Origin: Dolomitihabitans soli
GTDB taxonomy: Bacteria; Actinomycetota; Actinomycetes; Streptosporangiales; Streptosporangiaceae
DNA length: 64,000 nt
Assembly (NCBI RefSeq): GCF_022213955.1
Contig: NZ_JAKNTW010000001.1
Location: forward strand, 434,001-498,000
Reading direction: 5' to 3'
This document shows, one piece after another, positions 17,115-24,936 of this stretch (within the stretch, counting starts at the first letter, position 1; every line of letters starts with the position of its first letter). The notes under the pieces were generated by a model. That model was not told the origin of the DNA and searched no databases. It saw only the letters and a list, made by a program, of their open reading frames with translations. The translations under genes and the position numbers were made by a program.

Positions 17115-18632
17115 TCAGGAGACGTCGACCCAGTTCAGGGTCCGTTCGACGGCCTTCTTCCAGCCCGCGTAACCATGCTCGCGCTGGTCCTCCGACCACT
17201 GCGGCTGCCAGCGCGTGGCCTCGTTCCAGTTCTGCTTGAGCTCCTCGGTCGACTTCCAGAAGCCCACCGCCAGCCCTGCCGCGTAGGCCGCGCCCAGCGC
17301 GGTCGTCTCGGCGACCACCGGCTTGGACACGGGCACGCCGAGGACGTCGGCCTGGATCTGCATGCACAGGTCGTTGGCGGTGACCCCGCCGTCCACCCGC
17401 AGCACGTCGAGGGTGACCCCGGAGTCCTGCCGCATCGCCTCGACGACGTCGCGGCTCTGGTAGCAGATGGCCTCCAGGGTGGCGCGCGCGATGTGCGTGT
17501 TGTCGTTGAAGCGGGACAGCCCGACGATGGCCCCCCGGGCGTCGGACCGCCAGTACGGCGCGAACAGGCCGGAGAACGCGGGCACGAAGTAGACGCCGCC
17601 GTTGTCCGCGGCCTGCCTGGCCAGCGCCTCGCTCTGGGCCGCGCCGGCGATGATGCCGAGCTGGTCGCGCAGCCACTGCACGGCCGACCCCGTCACCGCG
17701 ATGGAGCCCTCCAGCGCGTACACCGGAGCCTCCTCGCCGAAGCGGTAGCAGACCGTGGTGAGCAGCCCGTTCTGTGAGTGCACCAGCTCGGTGCCGGTGT
17801 TGAGCAGCAGGAAGTTGCCGGTGCCGTAGGTGTTCTTCGCCTCGCCCACCTCGAAGCAGACCTGCCCGACGGTCGCGGCCTGCTGGTCGCCGAGGTCGCC
17901 GGAGAGCGCGACCTCGCCGTGCAGCGGGCCGTTCGCGCGGGTCAGGCCGTACAGGCCGGGGTGGGAGGAGGGCTTGATGGCCGGGAGCATCTGGCGCGGC
18001 ACGCCGAAGAACGACAGCAGCTCGTCGTCCCAGTCGAGGGTCTCCAGGTCCATCAGCATCGTACGGCTGGCGTTGGTGGGATCGGTGACGTGCACGCCGC
18101 CGTCGATGCCGCCGGTCAGGTTCCACAGCAACCAGGAGTCGGTGTTGCCGAAGACGGCCTCGCCCGCCTCGGCCGCCTGGCGCACGCCGTCGACGTTCTC
18201 CAGGATCCACTGGATCTTGCCGCCGGAGAAGTAGGTGGCCGGCGGCAGACCCGCCCTGCGGCGGATGATGTCGCCCCGGCCGTCGCGGTCCAGCGCCGAG
18301 GCGATGCGGTCGGTGCGGGTGTCCTGCCAGACGATGGCGTTGAAGTACGGCCGGCCGGTGACGCGGTTCCACACCACCGTCGTCTCCCGCTGGTTGGTGA
18401 TGCCGAGCGCGGCCAGGTCGGCGGCGACCAGTCCGGCCCTGGTCATCGTGGTCTCGATCACCGCACGGGTTCGTTCCCAGATCTCGGTCGGGTTGTGCTC
18501 GACCCAGCCGGGCTGCGGCAGGATCTGCTCGTGTTCCAGCTGGTGGCGGGCGATCTCGTTGCCACCGTGGTCGAAGATCATGAATCGCGTGCTAGTCGTT
18601 CCCTGGTCGACTGCTCCGACGAAGTCAGGCAT
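17115..18632 (-). CDS. glpK: Glycerol kinase
   Basis: A 505-residue FGGY-family kinase that phosphorylates glycerol to sn-glycerol-3-phosphate with ATP. It has the N-terminal ATPase motif [15 protein letters not shown], the substrate segment [11 protein letters not shown], the VWQDTRT motif and C-terminal VDGGVTAND and [15 protein letters not shown]. Length and motifs match GlpK over its full span. It follows glpF by 38 nt on the same strand, giving a classical glycerol uptake and activation operon. No glpD or regulator gene is adjacent. Confidence 0.97.
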   Translation of the reverse strand: MPDFVGAVDQGTTSTRFMIFDHGGNEIARHQLEHEQILPQPGWVEHNPTEIWERTRAVIETTMTRAGLVAADLAALGITNQRETTVVWNRVTGRPYFNAIVWQDTRTDRIASALDRDGRGDIIRRRAGLPPATYFSGGKIQWILENVDGVRQAAEAGEAVFGNTDSWLLWNLTGGIDGGVHVTDPTNASRTMLMDLETLDWDDELLSFFGVPRQMLPAIKPSSHPGLYGLTRANGPLHGEVALSGDLGDQQAATVGQVCFEVGEAKNTYGTGNFLLLNTGTELVHSQNGLLTTVCYRFGEEAPVYALEGSIAVTGSAVQWLRDQLGIIAGAAQSEALARQAADNGGVYFVPAFSGLFAPYWRSDARGAIVGLSRFNDNTHIARATLEAICYQSRDVVEAMRQDSGVTLDVLRVDGGVTANDLCMQIQADVLGVPVSKPVVAETTALGAAYAAGLAVGFWKSTEELKQNWNEATRWQPQWSEDQREHGYAGWKKAVERTLNWVDVS

Positions 18633-18670
18633 GAGATCGGCGCCTCCTCTGGCGTGGTCCTTCGGTCGTT

Positions 18671-19489
18671 CTACTCATTGGTCGGGGGCGGTACCCTGCC
18701 CGCCTCGGGCTGTACCACGGCGGGCAGGAACCGGGCGATCAGGACCTGGTACAGGCCGGCGCCGAGCAGTCCGCCGAGCAGCGGGCCGACGATCGGCACC
18801 CAGAAGTAGAGCTGGCCGTACTGATCCTGCCAGGCCGTCTCGTAGCCGGTGAGGAAGGATGCCAGTCGTGGTCCGAAGTCGCGGGCCGGGTTGATGGCGT
18901 ACCCCGCGTTGGTGCCCCAGGCCATGCCGATGGCCACCACGACCAGGCCGATTACGACCGGCGCCAGGTTGGCCATGGGGGGCGAGCTGTTCATGTCGGT
19001 GAGGGCGAGGACGAGGAAGAGCAGGATCGCGGTGCCGATGATCTGGTCGCGGAAGCCGCCCCAGGTGCCGACGGGCAGGGTTCCGTTGCCAGGCAGGGTG
19101 GAGAACACTCCCTGGGTCTTGATGGTGAGCCCGGGGTCGGCGTTCTGCAGGACCTCGGTGTAGTTGAAGCGGACGATGAGCGCGGCGACGAACGCGCCGG
19201 AGAATTGCGCGGCGCAGTACGGCAGGACCTTGCGCCAGGGAAATCCCTTGAACGCGGCGAGCGCGACGGTGACCGCCGGGTTGAGATGGCCTCCGCTGAG
19301 CCGGGCCGCGACGTACACGCCAAATGTGACACCCAGGCCCCAGGCCCAGGCGATGCTGTCATGGTCTCCGATGCCGCCCGCGACGACCTGGGCGACCACC
19401 CCGACTCCGAACAGAATAAGGATCATCGTGCCGGCGAACTCGGCCGCCATCTCGCCGAGCAAGCCCTTGATCTTCAGTCGTTCCGCCAT
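18671..19489 (-). CDS. glpF: Glycerol uptake facilitator (aquaglyceroporin)
   Basis: A 272-residue MIP-family channel with six membrane helices and the two half-helix motifs: [10 protein letters not shown] near residue 70 and [12 protein letters not shown] near residue 196. The aspartate after the second NPAR is diagnostic of glycerol-conducting members as opposed to water-only aquaporins. It is the first gene of the glpF-glpK operon. The upstream region contains a GAGAT-CGAA-ATCTC dyad that could be an operator. Confidence 0.95.
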   Translation of the reverse strand: MAERLKIKGLLGEMAAEFAGTMILILFGVGVVAQVVAGGIGDHDSIAWAWGLGVTFGVYVAARLSGGHLNPAVTVALAAFKGFPWRKVLPYCAAQFSGAFVAALIVRFNYTEVLQNADPGLTIKTQGVFSTLPGNGTLPVGTWGGFRDQIIGTAILLFLVLALTDMNSSPPMANLAPVVIGLVVVAIGMAWGTNAGYAINPARDFGPRLASFLTGYETAWQDQYGQLYFWVPIVGPLLGGLLGAGLYQVLIARFLPAVVQPEAGRVPPPTNE

Positions 19490-19826
19490 ATCCGCTCCTC
19501 ACGGCGCTGTGCGGGTCACCGGGAGATCGAAATCTCACGGTTGCCCGGGACGTTAGGTGCGGAATCGAGCTGGGTCAACGACTACATGACGAGAATGCCG
19601 AATGATGGTCAGTATTGCCAGTAAGCAGTACGATTGCCTGACTTTTTGGTGAAGCCATAATCGGATATTTCGTCGGCCCCCAAGTCGATCGGCGGCGGCG
19701 TTCCGATGCGCGGGCCCCGCAGACCGACCCTCCGGCCAAGCCCTGCGGCCGACCCTCCGGCCAGGCCGCGTGGCGCCGCGGTCTCGCCGGTCCGGTCGGC
19801 GCGGGCCGCCTTCGGACGCCGGCCGG
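19490..19826. other. 337-bp region upstream of glpF and downstream of the acyltransferase gene
   Basis: Noticeably less GC-rich around 19560-19680 than its surroundings. It holds a GAGAT-CGAA-ATCTC inverted repeat (19523-19536) 34 bp before the glpF start, a candidate operator for the glycerol operon. On the minus strand a 73-codon frame runs from the stop codon of the acyltransferase gene (see 19609-19830). I see no RNA gene or terminator with a T-tract. Confidence 0.5.
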
Positions 19827-19830
19827 TCAC
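19609..19830 (-). CDS. Possible small coupled ORF (73 aa)
   Basis: A GTG at 19830 overlaps the acyltransferase stop codon (GTGA), the coupling arrangement common in this window. The first half is low-complexity, Arg/Gly-rich, and the second half (DLGADEISDYGFTKKSGN) has an ordinary composition but is encoded in lower-GC DNA with weaker codon bias. No family is recognised. It may be chance. Confidence 0.22.
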   Translation of the reverse strand: MTGRRPKAARADRTGETAAPRGLAGGSAAGLGRRVGLRGPRIGTPPPIDLGADEISDYGFTKKSGNRTAYWQY

Positions 19831-20951
19831 AGCACCCGCTTGGCCCCCGGCAGGGAGCGGACCAGGTAGGCCGCCGCCCAGCAGATCGGCAGGGCGAACG
19901 CCGCCACGACGGCGAACTTGACGATCGCCGGCGCGTGCAGGCCGCTGAACGCGTGACCGAGGCCGACCAGCACCACCGGGTGGATGAAGTAGACGGTGTA
20001 CGCCTGCTGCGAGAGGAACCGCCCGCGCTTCCCCTGCCGGTCGAAGCGGTCACGGAAGAGCACCAGCAGCCCGAGGATGACACCGGTCGCGAAAACCGTC
20101 TCCCAGAGCGACTGGACCAGGGTCTGCGCGGCTCCCGGGGGAGTGATCACGACGACGGGCAGCAGCGCCGCCGTGACCGCGCTCGCGACCAGGAACCCGA
20201 TCCTGCCCGCCCGCCGGGGCAGGCTCGCGAACCAGCCACGGCGATAGGCGACCACCCCGACGGCGAACAGCCCGGCGTACTGCGGGAGATAGGCGGCGGA
20301 CGGAAGCCCCAGCACCGGCACGTACAGGCCGATGGGCACGACGAGCCGCCACAGGAACGTCACCACGACCAGCCCCGCGGTGAACCCGGCGATGGCGCGC
20401 GCTCGCGGCGCGGCGGCCGGAACCTCGCGGACCGGACCGGCGAAGCGCCGGGCGACCGCGTAGACGGCGGCGAACAGCAGCAGCACCTCGACGAACCACA
20501 TCGGGCCCGGATCCCAGCTGTACAGGTAGAACAGCCAGTACGGCAGGCCGGGGTCGCCCGTGGCGGCCGCCACCGAGGGGTAGGACCCGAAGTTCACCAG
20601 CGGGCGCAGCACGAGCAGGAAGACCAGCAGCGGGATGCCCAGCCGGATCAGCCGGTCCCGGAAGAAGGCCCGGCCGCCCTTGCGGTCGAGTGCCCCGGGC
20701 GTGAAGAAGCCGGAGACGAGGAAGAAGAAGCCCATGAAGAACGCCTGGTTGAAGCTGACCAGGAGATCGAGCGCGAGGCCCGAGGGGTCTTTCGCCGGCT
20801 CGGTGTAGAACCAGAGCGGGATGTTGCCGTACGTCACCGCCACGTGGTGCAGCACGACCAGGACGGTCAGCGCGACCCGCAGGTTGTCGACGTAGTACAG
20901 CCGGCCGGAGGAGATGGAGACGGGGGTCGCGGTGGTCTGGGCGGGGGTCAT
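19827..20951 (-). CDS. Acyltransferase 3 family integral membrane protein
   Basis: A 374-residue polytopic membrane protein (about ten helices) of the acyltransferase-3 family, which acylates sugars, lipids or antibiotics from a cytoplasmic donor. The N-terminal YVDNLRVALTVLVVLHHVAVTYG carries the conserved catalytic-type histidine and the R/H motif of the family, and VSGFFTPGALDRKG the next conserved loop. It overlaps the upstream TetR gene by 4 nt (ATGA), so expression follows that regulator. The acceptor is unknown. Confidence 0.85.
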   Translation of the reverse strand: MTPAQTTATPVSISSGRLYYVDNLRVALTVLVVLHHVAVTYGNIPLWFYTEPAKDPSGLALDLLVSFNQAFFMGFFFLVSGFFTPGALDRKGGRAFFRDRLIRLGIPLLVFLLVLRPLVNFGSYPSVAAATGDPGLPYWLFYLYSWDPGPMWFVEVLLLFAAVYAVARRFAGPVREVPAAAPRARAIAGFTAGLVVVTFLWRLVVPIGLYVPVLGLPSAAYLPQYAGLFAVGVVAYRRGWFASLPRRAGRIGFLVASAVTAALLPVVVITPPGAAQTLVQSLWETVFATGVILGLLVLFRDRFDRQGKRGRFLSQQAYTVYFIHPVVLVGLGHAFSGLHAPAIVKFAVVAAFALPICWAAAYLVRSLPGAKRVL

Positions 20952-21586
20952 GAGGAGGGCTCCCTGCGGGTGGCGTGCTCGAAGAGGTCGGCCAGTTCAC
21001 GCGCGTGCGCGTCGAGATCGTGCTCGGGATGGGCCGACCAGTAGGCGAACATGCTGTCGACCGAGGCCGAGTGGCTGATCGCCATCACCCGGATGTCGAA
21101 CTCCCTGAACTCCCCGGTCTGCTGGCCCAAGAGGTAGATCTGCTCCAGCGACCTGAACAGCTCCTCACTGCTCTCGATGCCGTAGCGGGGGGTGCCGTCG
21201 GGCCTGCGGAGGTTGTGGAAGATCTCGTTGAGGGCCTTGAGCCGGGTGCGGTGCCCGCGCATGTGCTCGGCCACGGTGAGGATCTGCGTGCGCAGCAGCC
21301 CGAGCGCGGTCTCCTGGTCCGCCATGCGGGCCAGGGCGAACGTCACGACGTCGGCGTAGACCTGGTCGACGACCTCCTCCATCAACTCGTCCTTGCCGGC
21401 GAAGTGGTAGGAGATCACGCCCTTGCTGATGCCGGCGTGCTTGGCGATGAGTGCGAGGGACGCCTTGCCGAATCCGGCTTCGGCGATCACCTCGATGGCC
21501 GAGTCGATGATCTGGGCGCGTCGCGCCTGTTCGATGAACGACCGTTTCTTCTGGCCGTCTGGTTCATTTTCTGACCGCACGGCCAA
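20948..21586 (-). CDS. TetR family transcriptional regulator
   Basis: About 212 residues with the helix-turn-helix SLALIAKHAGISKGVISYHFAGKDEL near residues 43-68 and a C-terminal ligand domain typical of TetR_C members. The first codon is either TTG at 21586 or GTG at 21580; there is no Shine-Dalgarno sequence, so the transcript may be leaderless. An inverted repeat (21568-21609) spans the start, suggesting autorepression. It is coupled to the acyltransferase gene by ATGA overlap and probably controls it. Confidence 0.85.
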   Translation of the reverse strand: MAVRSENEPDGQKKRSFIEQARRAQIIDSAIEVIAEAGFGKASLALIAKHAGISKGVISYHFAGKDELMEEVVDQVYADVVTFALARMADQETALGLLRTQILTVAEHMRGHRTRLKALNEIFHNLRRPDGTPRYGIESSEELFRSLEQIYLLGQQTGEFREFDIRVMAISHSASVDSMFAYWSAHPEHDLDAHARELADLFEHATRREPSS

Positions 21587-21609
21587 AAATTAGTACATGC
21601 GGCCAGAAA
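21568..21609. promoter_or_regulatory. Inverted repeat across the tetR start
   Basis: TTTCTGACCGCA (21568-21579) and TGCGGCCAGAAA (21598-21609) are complementary at 11 of 12 positions, with an 18-nt spacer. The repeat straddles the TTG/GTG start of the tetR gene, the position expected for an autoregulatory operator. Confidence 0.55.
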
Positions 21610-21693
21610 TGGCGAATCAGCCCTACTACGCCGGCTTCGAGAGCGTCTCCACCAGGCGGGCGAAGCAGGTCACGCGCGCCCGGCGGCAGGGTG

Positions 21694-22518
21694 TCACCGC
21701 GCGGTTGCCCGGCGTTCCCGGGCCGCCGCTCCGCCCAGCTCGGCCACGGTGGTGGCGATCAGCCCGCGCAGCAACTCGCCCGCGAGCCTCTCGTGCTCGC
21801 CGACGACCGGCTCCCCGCCGGCGACCATCGACCGGTAGGCCGCCCGCTCGCCCTCGTCCGGGTACGGCATCGCGGTCAGCGCGGCGACAACGGCGATCCC
21901 GTCACCCGAGGGGGCGACGGCGACGGCGTGGGTGCGCAGCCCGGCCTCGTCCGGCCGGCCGTACCAGCCGCACTTGACGCCCACCTCGGCGGCGGCGCGG
22001 CCGAGGCCGGCGGCGACCGTCTCGGCGATGGCGAACGTGTGCTCCGCCTGCCGCATCCACGACAGGGTCGCCTCGGCGGCGGGGTCGCCTCCGGCGGCGG
22101 CCAGGGCCAGCGCGCCGTACGCGGTGACGACCTCGTCGGCGGCGGCCTCGACGCCGCCGAACCAGGTGGGGTCGGCGCCGGAGACCTGCCAGGTCACCCC
22201 GGTCCGCTCGCGGAGCGTGCCGAGGATCGCCTGCGGGCCTGCCGACCACCACAGGCGGAGGGTGGCGGGGTTGTCGGAGCGGAGCACGGCCGGTTCGGCG
22301 TCCGCCCGCCACTTCGCCGGGTCGGCGGCGTAGGGGCCGTGGCAGTGCGCGGCGGCCCAGCCGTACAGCGGCTTGAGGAGGGAGGCGCAGCGCAGCCGGA
22401 GGTCACCGGAGCGGGCGCCGGCGGCGCGGGCGGGCGGCCCGCCGTACCCGAGGGTGCGGCCGGCGGCCTGGGCGGAGGCGCCGGGCGGCAGGTCGGCGAA
22501 CAGCGGATGGAAACTCAT
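21694..22518 (-). CDS. Serine beta-lactamase-fold protein (class A-like)
   Basis: A 274-residue protein with the order of penicillin-recognising motifs: SLLK (SxxK, catalytic Ser) and RSDN (SDN loop), while the third motif is VKCG instead of KTG/KSG. No export signal is visible, unlike true secreted beta-lactamases. It may be a cytoplasmic serine hydrolase of the DUF1343/serine hydrolase type, or a degenerate lactamase. The ATG at 22518 overlaps the stop of the upstream transporter gene (ATGA), so the two are coupled and the hydrolase might act on the transported compound (inference). Confidence 0.7.
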   Translation of the reverse strand: MSFHPLFADLPPGASAQAAGRTLGYGGPPARAAGARSGDLRLRCASLLKPLYGWAAAHCHGPYAADPAKWRADAEPAVLRSDNPATLRLWWSAGPQAILGTLRERTGVTWQVSGADPTWFGGVEAAADEVVTAYGALALAAAGGDPAAEATLSWMRQAEHTFAIAETVAAGLGRAAAEVGVKCGWYGRPDEAGLRTHAVAVAPSGDGIAVVAALTAMPYPDEGERAAYRSMVAGGEPVVGEHERLAGELLRGLIATTVAELGGAAARERRATAR

Positions 22519-23954
22519 GTGTAGACCGCCAGCAGGATGCCGTAGAGGGCGACGACGGGGATCATCACCAGCCAGGACGACAGGAGCTGCCACTTCAGGG
22601 AGTTGGACTCCGCCAGGCCCATCTGGCCGATCATGTCGGGGTTCGGGAACGGACCCAGGCCGTCGGTCTGGGCCGTTGCCAGCAGTACCGTCGTCCAGGC
22701 CTCTGGGCTGATTCCCAGGCTGGTGGCGACCGGCCCGAAGACCTTGGCGAGCAGGACCGCCTGGGCGGCGGCGGCGCCCGCGATCCCGATCCAGCCGACC
22801 AGCAGCACCGAGACGGCGAACAGGTAGGGGCCGAGGGAGGCCAGCCCGTCACCGAAGCGGGCGACGATGTCGTCGTAGGGCTTCATGGTGTCGATGAGCT
22901 CGAACAGGATCGCCAGGAACCAGAACAGGAAGAAGATTCCCAGCAGGCGGCCGGCCCCGGCGTACACCCCGTCCATGACCTTCCCCGGTCCCGACCGCGA
23001 GGCGAGCCCGACGACGGCGATCATCACGACCATGGCGATCGGCACGAACGTGGCGCCCGCCTGGGTGATCGACGCGAAGACGACCATGACCGCGAAGGTG
23101 AACAGGAAGGCGAACGCGGCACGCTTGACCTGGGGGGTCGTCTCGACCGTGTTGGCGGCTGTCGTCCTGCCCTCGGGATAGGCGAAGCGGCCCTCGGTGC
23201 GCCGCTGGTTCCAGGCGACGACCAGGAACCCGGCGACCCAGGTCATCAGCGCCACCGGGCCGCCGACCGTGACCACGTAATCGATCCAGCTCACCTTCGA
23301 CGACTCGAAGACCGCGATCGTGGCCGGTGCGAACGGGCTGAGGATGAGCCCGCCCAGGCCGCTGAAGAAGAACATGGCGGCGGTGGCGGGCGGTGTGTAG
23401 CCGACGGCGGCGGCGAGCGGGATGATGATGGGCGCGACGATCGCCACCGACCCGGCCAGCGTGCCCAGCGCGAAGGCCAGCAGGGCGCAGGCGACCATCA
23501 CCCCGATCCGCACGCGGATCCTCGTGGTCACGCCGATCCGGTTCACGATGCCCGCCACCAGGTAGTCCGCGACTCCCGCGCGGCGGATCACCTCGCCCAG
23601 CCCCGCGCCCAGCATGATGATGACGCCGAGCAGGGCGACGAAGTTGCCCAGCGACGAGAGCAGGATGGGTCCGAGGGCTACCGGGCCCACTCCGGCGAGG
23701 ATGACCGCGCACACGATCGCCCCGAGCGTGGCGAGCACCATGTCGACCCCGAAGAGCGCCAGGAGTGCGTAGACGACCACGGGAACCAGGCCCCACAACC
23801 CCGGTCTGTCCGCCCAGAGGTGTACCCCGACACTGGTGAGCAGCGCCAACACGAACAGCGATGAGGCGGCTGCGCGCTGGCGCCCGGTCATCTCCAGCCG
23901 GTAGATATTCGCCTGGTCAGGCGGGTTTGCGGATGCAACGTCGGTCGAGGCCAT
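22515..23954 (-). CDS. Ion-transporter superfamily permease (GntP/DcuC/CitM-like)
   Basis: A 479-residue integral membrane protein with about 12-14 helices. Internal duplication is suggested by paired segments of the type SSLGNFVALLGVIIMLGAGLGEVIRR and the conserved re-entrant-like region GTLAGSVAIVAPIIIPLA and TAQTDGLGPFPNPDMIGQM. Such proteins carry carboxylates, gluconate or similar anions, or act as Na+/H+ antiporters; I cannot choose. It is first in a two-gene operon with the beta-lactamase-fold protein and divergent from an SDR gene. Confidence 0.75.
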   Translation of the reverse strand: MASTDVASANPPDQANIYRLEMTGRQRAAASSLFVLALLTSVGVHLWADRPGLWGLVPVVVYALLALFGVDMVLATLGAIVCAVILAGVGPVALGPILLSSLGNFVALLGVIIMLGAGLGEVIRRAGVADYLVAGIVNRIGVTTRIRVRIGVMVACALLAFALGTLAGSVAIVAPIIIPLAAAVGYTPPATAAMFFFSGLGGLILSPFAPATIAVFESSKVSWIDYVVTVGGPVALMTWVAGFLVVAWNQRRTEGRFAYPEGRTTAANTVETTPQVKRAAFAFLFTFAVMVVFASITQAGATFVPIAMVVMIAVVGLASRSGPGKVMDGVYAGAGRLLGIFFLFWFLAILFELIDTMKPYDDIVARFGDGLASLGPYLFAVSVLLVGWIGIAGAAAAQAVLLAKVFGPVATSLGISPEAWTTVLLATAQTDGLGPFPNPDMIGQMGLAESNSLKWQLLSSWLVMIPVVALYGILLAVYT

Positions 23955-24127
23955 TCATCAGCCCTCTCGCTTCGGCTTGATTATGCGAGCCGACCTTACC
24001 CAAACCATGACAAACAGGAAGTAAATCGCTTTGCGTCCGCCAAAACTGCTGGTCCGAATCTCGCCAGTTCTGGATCCTGTGTTCGATCTATGGTCGGTTC
24101 ATCGACGGACGACAGACAAGGAACATC

Positions 24128-24934
24128 ATGGATCTGCAGCTTTCCGGCCGGGTGGCGGTCGTCACCGGAGCGTCCAAGGGCATCGGCCTGGCCGTGGTCC
24201 GGACCCTGCTCGCCGAGGGGGCCCGCGTGGTGGCGGCGTCCCGCAAGGGGAGCCCGGAACTCGACGCCCTGGCCGGCCCGAACCTGGTTCACGTGCCGGT
24301 CGACCTGACGGACCCCGAGGCGCCCGCCCAGGTCGTGGCGCGCGCGGTGGCGGCGTTCGGCGGGCTCGACATCCTGGTGAACAACGCCGGCGGCCCGCCG
24401 CCCGGAGCGAGCCTGCCGCGCTTCGCCTTCCTCACCCCGACCGATGACGACTGGCGGGACATGTTCGAGTTCAACCTGTTCGCCGTGGTCAGGGCCGTCC
24501 GCGCCGCCATCCCCGAGATGCTCGGCCGGGGCGGCGGCGCGATCGTCAACGTCTCCTCGACCAGCGGCCGGCAGCCCGCGCCGATGAACGTCGACTACAA
24601 CGCGGCCAAGGCGGCGCTGAACAACGTCGGCAAGGCGCTGTCGGAGGAGTACGGCCCGCAGGGCATCCGGGTGAACACCGTGTCACCCGGGCCCGTGCGG
24701 ACCGCCTGGTGGACCGAGGAGGGCGGCGCGGCCGACATCCTCGCCGCCGCGATGGGCACCGACCGCGACACCGTCATGGACACCACGGCGCCGGAGATGA
24801 TGAAACTGACGACCGGCCGCCTCGTCGAGCCGCAGGAGGTCGCCGACGTGATCGCCCTGCTCGTCTCGCCCCGCTCGGGGAGCACGACCGGCGTCGACTA
24901 CGCCGTCGACGGCGGGTTCCTCAAGGAGGTCTGA
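24128..24934 (+). CDS. SDR family oxidoreductase
   Basis: A 268-residue classical SDR with TGASKGIG, LVNNAGG, the Ser of NVSSTSG, the YNAAK Tyr-Lys pair and VNTVSPGPVRTAWW. A basic residue after the second strand (ASRKGSPEL) suggests NADP(H). Substrate unknown. Its stop is only 2 nt from the convergent stop of the PaoC-like gene, so the two transcripts must overlap or terminate inside each other. Confidence 0.9.
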   Translation: MDLQLSGRVAVVTGASKGIGLAVVRTLLAEGARVVAASRKGSPELDALAGPNLVHVPVDLTDPEAPAQVVARAVAAFGGLDILVNNAGGPPPGASLPRFAFLTPTDDDWRDMFEFNLFAVVRAVRAAIPEMLGRGGGAIVNVSSTSGRQPAPMNVDYNAAKAALNNVGKALSEEYGPQGIRVNTVSPGPVRTAWWTEEGGAADILAAAMGTDRDTVMDTTAPEMMKLTTGRLVEPQEVADVIALLVSPRSGSTTGVDYAVDGGFLKEV

Positions 24935-24936
24935 CC

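Noticed and set aside
17115-18372. Long frame antiparallel/alternative to glpK
   Set aside because: Shares the strand but a different frame, with Arg/His-rich composition; GlpK motifs identify the true frame.
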